Part shown: in pieces, positions 34,062-40,761 of the stretch
Position numbering within the stretch: the stretch's first letter is position 1
Layout: every line of letters starts with the position of its first letter
Assembly: GCF_004770905.1 (NCBI RefSeq)
Contig: NZ_RQHT01000014.1
Coordinates: 124,001 to 188,000 of the forward strand
Direction of reading: 5' to 3'
Origin: Leptospira bandrabouensis
Lineage (GTDB): Bacteria; Spirochaetota; Leptospiria; Leptospirales; Leptospiraceae
DNA: 64,000 bases
The notes under the pieces: generated by a model
Databases searched by the model: none
What the model was told of the DNA's origin: nothing
The model's input: the letters and a program-made list of their open reading frames with translations, nothing else
Translations under genes and position numbers: made by a program

Positions 34062-35267
34062 ATGAGCCAAAACACTCCAAAAATATATCCGTACCGCTGG
34101 GTCGTGTTATTTGCCTATATCGTCATCACTGCCACCATTTGTTTACAATGGTTGACCTTTGCTCCCATCGCACGAGATGCCAAAGAGTTTTATCAAGTAA
34201 GCCCTTTACAAATCGATTTACTCTCGCTCGTATTTCTCGGGGTTTTTGTCTTCATAGCGATCCCTGCATCGTATGTAATTGATACTTACGGAATCAAAAA
34301 AGGAGTTGGGTTTGGTGCCATACTAACGGGAGTTTGTGGGTTACTCAAAGGAATTTATGCTGCCGACTATTCAATCGTTTTAATCTGCCAAATTGGTTTG
34401 GCCGTAGCACAACCTTTTTTACTGAATGCTGTTACAAAGATTAGTGTATTGTGGTTTCCTATCCAAGAACGAGCCACAGCGGTTGCTCTGGGAACTCTCG
34501 CCCAATTTCTAGGAATCATACTTGTGATGATCCTCACACCCATCTTACTCCAATCAGGAAATTCCATTCCACAGGTTATGATGATTTATGGATTTGTTTC
34601 TGTGACTTCCGCCATTCTTTTTCTTTTACTTATCAAAGAAAAACCGCCAACTTCGCCGAGCACTCACGGAGAAGACCATGAACTCCCCTTTTTGGAAGGA
34701 CTTCGTTTTTTATGGAAACAAAAAGACATGAGAAAAATCCTATTTTTGTTTCTTATTGGACTTGGAGTCTTCAATGCGGTGAGCACTTGTATTGATCAAA
34801 TCTGTGAAATCAAAGGACTGAATATCGACGAATCAGGTCTTGTTGGTGGAGTGATGCTTATATCTGGAATCATTGGTGGGATCATCATACCTCCGTTATC
34901 CGACAAATGGCAAAAAAGAAAATTATTTCTTATCATTGCCATGGCAGGATTTCTCTTGGGCCTTAGTTTATTTACCTTATTCCAAGGTTTTATTTTTCTA
35001 CTCACAGGTTCTGTGATCATTGGATTTTTTCTCTTAGGTATCGGGGCACCCATCGGATTTCAATACTGCGCAGAAATCACATCCCCTGCACCAGAATCCA
35101 CTTCCCAAGGTTTGTTACTCCTTGTGGGACAAGTGTCAGGAATTCTATTTATCTTAGGCCTGAACTTTTTAGGGATGATATCGTTTCTCTATATCCTTCT
35201 CATTTTATCACTGATTAATTTTGTGATGGTGTTTTGGTTAAAAGAATCACCGTTTATGGAAAGTTAA
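34062..35267 (+). CDS. MFS transporter, FLVCR/SLC49-like
   Basis: 401 residues with 12 predicted membrane helices. The start YPYRWVVLFAYIVITATICLQW, the following segment LLSLVFLGVFVFIAIPASYVIDTYGIKKG with the MFS loop-2/3 motif, and the Trp-Phe-Pro in VLWFPIQERA resemble the FLVCR (SLC49) branch, whose animal members carry choline/ethanolamine or haem. An AGGGAG site precedes ATG 34062. It is divergent from the kinase-GlpD operon and shares the putative TetR operator, so it probably imports that pathway's substrate or exports a product. Confidence 0.8.
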   Translation: MSQNTPKIYPYRWVVLFAYIVITATICLQWLTFAPIARDAKEFYQVSPLQIDLLSLVFLGVFVFIAIPASYVIDTYGIKKGVGFGAILTGVCGLLKGIYAADYSIVLICQIGLAVAQPFLLNAVTKISVLWFPIQERATAVALGTLAQFLGIILVMILTPILLQSGNSIPQVMMIYGFVSVTSAILFLLLIKEKPPTSPSTHGEDHELPFLEGLRFLWKQKDMRKILFLFLIGLGVFNAVSTCIDQICEIKGLNIDESGLVGGVMLISGIIGGIIIPPLSDKWQKRKLFLIIAMAGFLLGLSLFTLFQGFIFLLTGSVIIGFFLLGIGAPIGFQYCAEITSPAPESTSQGLLLLVGQVSGILFILGLNFLGMISFLYILLILSLINFVMVFWLKESPFMES

Positions 35268-35310
35268 GGAAAAAATTGAGACAAATCTTACTGGTGTTTG
35301 TTGGAAAGAT

Positions 35311-35655
35311 TTAGGGAATGATTAAAAGTTTAATGTTGTCTACAACTTCTTTCAAAGCAGTTTTTTCGATTTCTTCTATGAATTCAGCTTGGCGAATTGT
35401 CCAGTCTAAACTCTTGATTTGATCGGAAAGTACTGCTCCACTAATTTTTTTGCCATTGATTTTTACTTCGAAAGGATAACCTTTTTCTTTGCTTGTGATT
35501 GGACAAAAAATTGCTAAACTCGTTTTCATATTATATTCAGCTGGCGAAAGAACAAGTGCTGGCCTTCTCCCCATTTGTTCATGTCCAGCCTGAGGATTAA
35601 AATTGAGCCAAACAATTTCTCCCCTTTTCGGAACATATTTGTTTTTACTTACCAA
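35311..35655 (-). CDS. mazF: MazF/PemK-family mRNA endonuclease toxin (module 1)
   Basis: 114 residues starting with TTG (35655). It contains RGEIVWLNFNPQAGHEQMGRRPALVLSP, the catalytic-arginine region of MazF, TSKEKGYPFEV, and SDQIKSLDW with the conserved catalytic-site Asp/Ser, and is collinear with E. coli MazF. It would cleave mRNA at short single-stranded motifs when free of antitoxin. The start overlaps the mazE stop by seven bases in the string TTGGTAA, ensuring coupled translation. A related module (chpIK) is known in pathogenic Leptospira. Confidence 0.93.
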   Translation of the reverse strand: MVSKNKYVPKRGEIVWLNFNPQAGHEQMGRRPALVLSPAEYNMKTSLAIFCPITSKEKGYPFEVKINGKKISGAVLSDQIKSLDWTIRQAEFIEEIEKTALKEVVDNIKLLIIP

Positions 35656-35885
35656 AATTCACTTCCTACAGAGTTACCGCTATCTACCTCGTTATGAAGG
35701 TTCTTCGAATTGATTTTTTTTAATTTTTGCTCCAAAGTTTCCTTAGTATAAGGATAAATGATAATTCGATTTCCTTCTTGGATCACTTCCACCTGACTTC
35801 CATCATTTAGGTCTAATTGTTTAGCAAATAACTTTGGGATTCGAATCCCAAGACTATTTCCCCATTTTTGGACTGTTGATTCCAT
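35649..35885 (-). CDS. mazE: MazE-family antitoxin (module 1)
   Basis: 78 residues. The N-terminal swapped-hairpin DNA-binding domain is MESTVQKWGNSLGIRIPKLFAKQLDLNDGSQVEVIQEGNRIIIYP, and the C-terminal tail is acidic (NEVDSGNSVGSEFW), as in MazE where it wraps the toxin. It represses its own promoter with MazF. No Shine-Dalgarno sequence precedes ATG 35885; the predicted transcription start is only a few bases upstream. Confidence 0.93.
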   Translation of the reverse strand: MESTVQKWGNSLGIRIPKLFAKQLDLNDGSQVEVIQEGNRIIIYPYTKETLEQKLKKINSKNLHNEVDSGNSVGSEFW

Positions 35886-35922
35886 AGATTATACATTGTA
35901 TATACATAAAAATAAACGTCAA
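35886..35922 (-). promoter_or_regulatory. mazEF module 1 promoter and operator
   Basis: On the minus strand TTGACG (35922-35917), a 16-base spacer and TACAAT (35900-35895) form a promoter. The palindrome TGTATATACA (35897-35906) overlaps the -10 side, and a degenerate second copy (35886-35895, 7 of 10 matches) is centred 11 bases away. Start of transcription is expected within a few bases of the mazE ATG. Confidence 0.6.
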
Positions 35923-35947
35923 TGTTTTTTCTACTAGAATAGACCGA

Positions 35948-36544
35948 TCACTTCAAGGACATCTTGACGGCTTTGTTAATACAAGCGCTCATCGTTGGGA
36001 AAAGATAAGTATCACTGGTAGCTGCATAAGCACCTTTCGGATAAAAATTATCTCCTCCCGCAAATCCATCGGCAAATCTTAGGCGATAATCAGAACGATC
36101 TTTTCGTTCTGGACTAATTTTAAAAAGTTTTATCTTCCTTCTGTCGCCTTTATAACTGAGTTCAAAGACTTGGGAAGAGGTTTTCTTTACATCTAACATA
36201 TAGAAGGTGCGGTCGAATAAAAATTTCAAAACAGCCTCACCTTTCTTGGTGTCAAGAGCAAGACATGCATACCGAGTGATTTGTCTGTTATCACTATGAG
36301 TGCCGACTAAATCCGCAAAAGTGGCAGTTTGAATGATAAAGTAATAAGCATCCATCTGGTAGGGTTGAAACGGTCCAGGGATAGGAGTGATATCGTCAAT
36401 TTGACCAAATGGAGCATTGAACTGAGACTCCCAACCTCCTGGAAGGTCCGAATCAGGTATCATTTCATGGGCAAATGTTTCAGCTCCGAAAATGAAAAAT
36501 ACAATAAGAAAAAAAACAAAGTTGTGCTGTTTAAATCTTATCAA
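35948..36544 (-). CDS. Exported hypothetical protein
   Basis: 198 residues with a signal peptide (NFVFFLIVFFIFGAETFA, cleaved near residue 25). The mature part is small and soluble with two Cys residues (YACLALD, MSACINK) that could form a periplasmic disulfide. I recognise no domain. Its start overlaps the end of the broken gene upstream by 14 bases, so both once belonged to one unit. The region looks accessory: toxin genes and remnants surround it. Confidence 0.65.
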   Translation of the reverse strand: MIRFKQHNFVFFLIVFFIFGAETFAHEMIPDSDLPGGWESQFNAPFGQIDDITPIPGPFQPYQMDAYYFIIQTATFADLVGTHSDNRQITRYACLALDTKKGEAVLKFLFDRTFYMLDVKKTSSQVFELSYKGDRRKIKLFKISPERKDRSDYRLRFADGFAGGDNFYPKGAYAATSDTYLFPTMSACINKAVKMSLK

Positions 36545-37298
36545 TTTGTTTCAAAACCTCGGTGTATTCACCGCGCCATTTTTCACCTAGATAAAAATCC
36601 TCTGCAAACAAGGGTTGCCCTTCCTTCCCAGGATATACTTCAAGCACAGTGAGCTGCATCAAAAAAAGATTCCCGAGGAAATTCTCCTTCGAACCAACTG
36701 GTTTGTATGCAGGCATTGGGTAAACAATACTTGCTTCATTAGAGAAAGTAACTTCGAATGATTCTGTCTTTTTGAATGGAGTTGCTAGAGCATAACTCAT
36801 CATATGATTCACAAGTTTGTATTTGGCCTCAAAAAAAGTAATCTTTAGTTTTTTAATCCGGGCAAAGTCTTCACTTAGATTCCCATCCACCTCACAGTAA
36901 TTTTTAAAAGCAAAATTATGCACATTTTGGATGTTCTTTACTTTGAACTTTGGTGAGTATTCCCAAAATTCATTTACCTCTCTAAACTCATGAAACAGAT
37001 ACAAGGACTAACCAACACCCTGGTTTTCGGTAACAAGCCACTTGCGTTTATTGCCCCATTTTTGGATGGATTCTTCACGATCAGGGCTTTTTAACAGTCT
37101 TTTAAAGAAACCATCTTGTGCATAATAATTGACAGAATAGACGTTTTGATCTTTTGCACTGGCATAAAGCATGCTACAGGAACACTTTGTACCTTTTTCA
37201 TTGATGTATTTTGAAATCTCTTGTATATCTTTAAGGTCATTAGCATCTAAATTGCAAATTTACAAGACAAGAAAACAAAGAATCAAAATTTTCTTCAT
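36531..37298 (-). pseudogene. Exported protein gene interrupted by two in-frame stop codons
   Basis: One continuous frame of 256 codons runs from ATG 37298 to the stop at 36531 but is broken by TAA at 37262-37260 (codon 13, inside the signal peptide MKKILILCFLVL) and by TAG at 37010-37008 (codon 97). Between the stops lies DLKDIQEISKYINEKGTKCSCSMLYASAK and further clear coding sequence; after the second stop the frame continues for 157 residues (36531-37004, TTG possible). The common frame argues for one gene damaged by two nonsense changes rather than separate genes. The middle segment has a CxC motif (KCSCS). No family recognised. Confidence 0.65.
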
Positions 37299-37724
37299 AG
37301 AATAATTTCACCCATACTGCTGACGAACCGAACTTTAAAATCTTACCTGGGTTAAGGAATCAGATTAATTGGAATGGTGAATAGATTGCAGCCCCTTTCA
37401 CCATTTGTAAATCCAAAATAAATTAGAGTCAACGGAAAATCGAAACCCTAACCATCTCAGGTGCATCTGTTGGATTCCAAGACAAAGGCTTGATGTTTGT
37501 CAAATGGAACTTGATACGCAAAAAATGATATGCGGGTTAAATGAATGAAAACTTAGAACGAATCGATCGTTTTGAATTATTTCTTAGAAGAGGATAAGTC
37601 GCCAGCTCCAAGTAGGAGACCTGCCACACTGATATCTTCATCAAACCAAATTTTTTGTGCTTTTGCTTCAGAGATTAAATAGTTCTCCAATTCCAAAAAA
37701 TTTCGAACGAATTAAATTTTACCT
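37299..37724. other. Degenerate stretch without an intact gene
   Basis: Apart from the remnant at 37577-37709 I see only broken short frames here. A plus-strand 18-codon frame (ATG 37541, MNENLERIDRFELFLRR) has no ribosome binding site and no support. No promoter, repeat or terminator stands out. Confidence 0.5.
37577..37709 (-). pseudogene. Possible C-terminal gene remnant
   Basis: A 44-codon frame closed upstream by TAA and lacking an ATG encodes a protein-like ending: NYLISEAKAQKIWFDEDIS followed by VAGLLLGAGDLSSSKK. Amino acid composition looks real, but there is no start, no ribosome binding site and no upstream coding sequence, so it may be the tail of a deleted gene next to tetR. Family unknown. 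Confidence 0.3.
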
Positions 37725-38384
37725 CTACCCACCCAGTGCCCTGCGGATGACTCGCATGACCCCGGCCACAACATCTTCATCCTTATCAAAAATATCGTCA
37801 CCCAAATAGATCTTCATACGTTCTTTATAATACACTGTGGAATAAGAAAACTGAAGTGTCATAAAAATATTATCAAGTAAAAAGGCTGAAAGGTTGCTAT
37901 CCACATCAGAACGGATCGTTCCTTCTTTTTTCGCTAGATTTATCATTTCGATATAACATTTAGCAGATAACGATTCCAACTCACCGGAAAGACGTGTGAT
38001 CAGTTCATAATTACTTTCCGTTGTCATTTCATTGTAGAGGCGGATGATGTCTTGGTTGATCCGCGAGTGGGTTTGGATGATGCGAATGATCTTTTCAATT
38101 TTTCCAAACAAATCCAAATCCATGGAGAGAACGGACTCTAAGGTTTTTTCTAATTGGGTGATCCCATGATCCACCACTGTGAGAAAAAAATCCTCTTTGG
38201 TTTCAAAGTATTTATAGAGAGAACCTACACTAATCCCAGCTTTTTGGGCGATAGTATTCGTATTGGCGCTTGTAAACCCACGGTTGGCAAATTCAGAAAT
38301 GGCTGTCGATAAAATCCGATTTCTTTTTTCTTCGGAAATCCGTTCAAAACTATCATTAAAATGCTTTGTGTCTGCCATACCCAT
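37725..38384 (-). CDS. TetR-family transcriptional regulator
   Basis: 219 residues. The N-terminal helix-turn-helix (about 17-63) reads RNRILSTAISEFANRGFTSANTNTIAQKAGISVGSLYKYFETKEDFF, the TetR signature. The remaining 150 residues form the helical ligand-binding domain. ATG 38384 has AGGA six bases upstream. It is divergent from the aminotransferase gene, and the shared region contains a 36-base perfect inverted repeat, the likely operator. A second site at 33.9 kb suggests that it also controls the FGGY-kinase operon and the MFS gene. Confidence 0.93.
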   Translation of the reverse strand: MGMADTKHFNDSFERISEEKRNRILSTAISEFANRGFTSANTNTIAQKAGISVGSLYKYFETKEDFFLTVVDHGITQLEKTLESVLSMDLDLFGKIEKIIRIIQTHSRINQDIIRLYNEMTTESNYELITRLSGELESLSAKCYIEMINLAKKEGTIRSDVDSNLSAFLLDNIFMTLQFSYSTVYYKERMKIYLGDDIFDKDEDVVAGVMRVIRRALGG

Positions 38385-38480
38385 CTACCGTCCTATAAAT
38401 GAAAAAAGGCTGGATTTCTCCAGAAAATTTATGTTATTTTCCAAAGAATCCGTCATTCTTGCTCATTTTTATGAAATCCT

Positions 38481-38516
38481 CCTTGACAATGAGTGATAAC
38501 TCACTCATTGTCAAGG
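38481..38516. promoter_or_regulatory. 36-base perfect inverted repeat, probable TetR operator
   Basis: Arms of 16 bases (38481-38496 and 38501-38516, starting CCTTGACAATGAGTGA) flank TAAC with no mismatch. Each arm contains TTGACA reading inward, so -35-like boxes for both directions lie within the operator. The core ATGAGTGATAACTCAC (38489-38504) recurs upstream of the FGGY-kinase and MFS genes. The repeat ends 27 bases before the aminotransferase ATG. Confidence 0.85.
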
Positions 38517-38543
38517 AAAAAGACCCGGAAGAGGAAAGATATT

Positions 38544-40013
38544 ATGGCCCAAGGCTTTTCCATGAATGAATACCCAGATGTTGACCAAGTTTACAAAGAC
38601 TTAAGGAAACTCATTTCCCTTCCCATCCGTTCCATTCGAAAAGACGCAATGGAAGACATCATCCATAATTACTTTGATAAAAAATGCGGTAAGTCCAAAG
38701 CCATGATCACTAAGGCTTCGGAATACATTCCTGGCGGTGTACAACACAACCTTTCTTTCAATCATCCCTTCCCTCTTGTATTCACAGAAGCATCAGGTGC
38801 TTATCTTTATGATCTAGACGGAAACAAATACATCGATTTTTTACAAGCAGGTGGACCGACGGTTCTTGGTAGTAACCCAACCTCTGTCCGAAAAAAAGTC
38901 ATCGAACTTCTCAATACAACAGGCCCTGTCACAGGCCTCTTTCATGAATACGAATATAAGTTAGCCGAAAAAATTGTAGAGTTAGTTCCTTCCGTCGAAA
39001 TGTTTCGAATGCTCGGTTCGGGAACAGAAGCTTGTATGGCATCCATTCGTGTTGCAAGACTTGCCACTAAGAAAAAGAACATCGTGAAGATGGGTGGTGC
39101 TTATCACGGTTGGAGCGATCAACTTGCTTATGGACTTCGTATCCCAGGAACAAGACATTTCGAAGCCAATGGAGTTCCTAAATCCATTTTCAAATACACA
39201 CAAGAATTTTATCCGAACGATTTGAACGCTTTAGAGTCAGTTCTCAAACGAAATCGTTTTTGTGGTGGAACAGCAGCCGTTCTCATAGAACCAGTGGGGC
39301 CAGAAAGTGGAACAAGACCTCTTGACTTTGGCTTCAATAAAGGTGTCCGTGAACTTTGTGACAAGTATGGAGCCCTTCTAATTTTTGATGAAGTGGTCAC
39401 GGCCTTCCGCATTGGACTCAGTGGTGCCCAAGGGTATTTCGGTGTGACACCTGATCTTACTATCTTTGGAAAAGTAGTAGCAGGTGGATATCCATCAGCC
39501 GGTGGACTTGGCGGTAAAAAAGAATATATGAAGTATGTATCGGCAGGTCTTCAGACGGGCACCAAAAAGGCATTAATCGGTGGAACGATGGCCGCAAACC
39601 CACTTAGTTCCGCAGCAGGTTATTTTACACTTTGTGAAATGGAAAAAACAGGGGCTCTTGAAAAATCAGGCAGAGCAGGAGACCGCCTAACAAAAGGATT
39701 ACAAAAACTGATCAAAAAATATGACCTTCCTTTTGTTGCTTTCAACCAAGGTTCCATTTGCCACTTAGAAACTGTTGGTACCATGTTACTCGACATCAAT
39801 ATTAAGAAGTTCTGGACCATCAAAAAAACCATTGCGGAAGCTCATAAAAGAAAACATGCTATGGAAGAAATGGGAGCAGCTTATATGTCCGAAGGTCTTG
39901 TGACTCTTGCAGGAAGTAGACTTTATACCAGTGCTTCCGATACAGATGCTGTGATTGACGATGCCCTCAAACGATTTGATCGAGTGTTCCAAAAAGTGGA
40001 AGGTGTGGCTTAA
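38544..40013 (+). CDS. Class III PLP-dependent aminotransferase (GSAM-like)
   Basis: 489 residues from ATG 38544, preceded by AGAGGAAAG; an earlier in-frame GTG at 38493 lies inside the operator. Motifs: YIPGGVQHNLSFN, MLGSGTEACMASIRVAR (PLP phosphate contact), GAYHGWSD, FDEVVTAFR (Asp that binds the pyridine N) and LTIFGKVVAGGYP with the Schiff-base Lys. It resembles glutamate-1-semialdehyde aminomutase and related transaminases but is about 60 residues longer, and its TetR control does not suit haem synthesis, so I do not call it HemL. Substrate unknown. Confidence 0.88.
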   Translation: MAQGFSMNEYPDVDQVYKDLRKLISLPIRSIRKDAMEDIIHNYFDKKCGKSKAMITKASEYIPGGVQHNLSFNHPFPLVFTEASGAYLYDLDGNKYIDFLQAGGPTVLGSNPTSVRKKVIELLNTTGPVTGLFHEYEYKLAEKIVELVPSVEMFRMLGSGTEACMASIRVARLATKKKNIVKMGGAYHGWSDQLAYGLRIPGTRHFEANGVPKSIFKYTQEFYPNDLNALESVLKRNRFCGGTAAVLIEPVGPESGTRPLDFGFNKGVRELCDKYGALLIFDEVVTAFRIGLSGAQGYFGVTPDLTIFGKVVAGGYPSAGGLGGKKEYMKYVSAGLQTGTKKALIGGTMAANPLSSAAGYFTLCEMEKTGALEKSGRAGDRLTKGLQKLIKKYDLPFVAFNQGSICHLETVGTMLLDINIKKFWTIKKTIAEAHKRKHAMEEMGAAYMSEGLVTLAGSRLYTSASDTDAVIDDALKRFDRVFQKVEGVA

Positions 40014-40050
40014 GGAATTTGGTTTAAGAGTCGTAAAAGAAAGTTTCAGT

Positions 40051-40374
40051 CTAATCGACTAACATTTCTTTTATGACTTTTTTAATTTTCTGAATGGTTT
40101 TAGAATCCGCTGAGCCTAGTTTTTGAACTAGTCTAGATTTATCAACGGTTCTGATTTGGTCTAAAACGATAGAGCCTTTTTTCCCCTGAAAGGTTAGTTC
40201 CACTCTTGTTGGATAGTTTTTTGAAGCGGTTGTCATCGGTGCAATCATCACAGTTCCAATGAACTGATTTATTTCATTAGGCGAAATCACAATACAAGGT
40301 CTAGATTTTTGAGTTTCAAACCCAACGGTTGGATCTAAATTTATCAAATAAATTTCGTATTGATTGATTACCAT
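40051..40374 (-). CDS. mazF: MazF/PemK-family toxin (module 2)
   Basis: 107 residues from ATG 40374. It contains INQYEIYLINLDPTVGFETQKSRPCIVISP (the MazF R-P motif), a central MIAPMTTASKNYPTRVEL and SIVLDQIRTVDKSRLV with the Asp-Gln-x-Arg segment of PemK toxins. It differs strongly from module 1, so this is not a recent duplicate. Its start overlaps the antitoxin stop by seven bases in the string ATGGTAA, the same arrangement as in module 1. Confidence 0.92.
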   Translation of the reverse strand: MVINQYEIYLINLDPTVGFETQKSRPCIVISPNEINQFIGTVMIAPMTTASKNYPTRVELTFQGKKGSIVLDQIRTVDKSRLVQKLGSADSKTIQKIKKVIKEMLVD

Positions 40375-40616
40375 TCCCAATCCTGTGAATTCAAATCAAT
40401 AGAATCTGGAATGAGTAACTCATCCTCTTTTTCTTTTGCCATCGCTTTGAATTGGTCTTCCCAACCCATTCGCGGTTTGCTTTTTACCGGCGTGATGATG
40501 ATTTTATTGTCCTCTACCAGTAGGTCGACTTCACCTTCTATCTGACATTCCGCTAAAACTGTTTTGGGAATTCGGATTCCTTTTGAATTTCCAATTTGTA
40601 TGACTGCCGCTTTCAA
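40368..40616 (-). CDS. mazE: MazE-family antitoxin (module 2)
   Basis: 82 residues from TTG 40616 (L-K-A-A-V-I-Q-I-G-N-S-K-G). The AbrB/MazE DNA-binding hairpin is AAVIQIGNSKGIRIPKTVLAECQIEGEVDLLVEDNKIIITP and the acidic tail ends DSIDLNSQDWEW. A longer frame from TTG 40658 would run through the promoter and operator and is rejected. No Shine-Dalgarno site precedes TTG 40616; the operator abuts the start codon, so a leaderless mRNA is likely. Confidence 0.88.
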   Translation of the reverse strand: MKAAVIQIGNSKGIRIPKTVLAECQIEGEVDLLVEDNKIIITPVKSKPRMGWEDQFKAMAKEKEDELLIPDSIDLNSQDWEW

Positions 40617-40652
40617 TGTAATTACAATGTAATTACAAGAAAAAGATGTCAA
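40617..40652 (-). promoter_or_regulatory. mazEF module 2 promoter and tandem palindromic operator
   Basis: Two perfect copies of TGTAATTACA (40617-40626 and 40628-40637) are spaced 11 bases centre to centre, one helical turn. On the minus strand TTGACA (40652-40647) precedes TACATT or CATTGT at -10 distance within the operator. The geometry matches module 1, where the motif is TGTATATACA. Confidence 0.7.
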
Positions 40653-40761
40653 TGCCAATTTCAGCCAAAATTCCCCTTAATTTCATGCCTTCCCCGAAAA
40701 GTACTTGTACATTTCGAATTTGCCGAGAGATTATGTCTCAAATCTCGACGAGGCCCGAACT

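Noticed and set aside
38493..38543. GTG at 38493 as start of the aminotransferase
   Set aside because: It lies within the 36-base operator, its N-terminal extension is not protein-like, and ATG 38544 has a good ribosome binding site.
38544..40013. Naming the aminotransferase HemL
   Set aside because: The enzyme is longer than glutamate-1-semialdehyde aminomutase and sits under TetR control without haem genes; family-level naming is safer.
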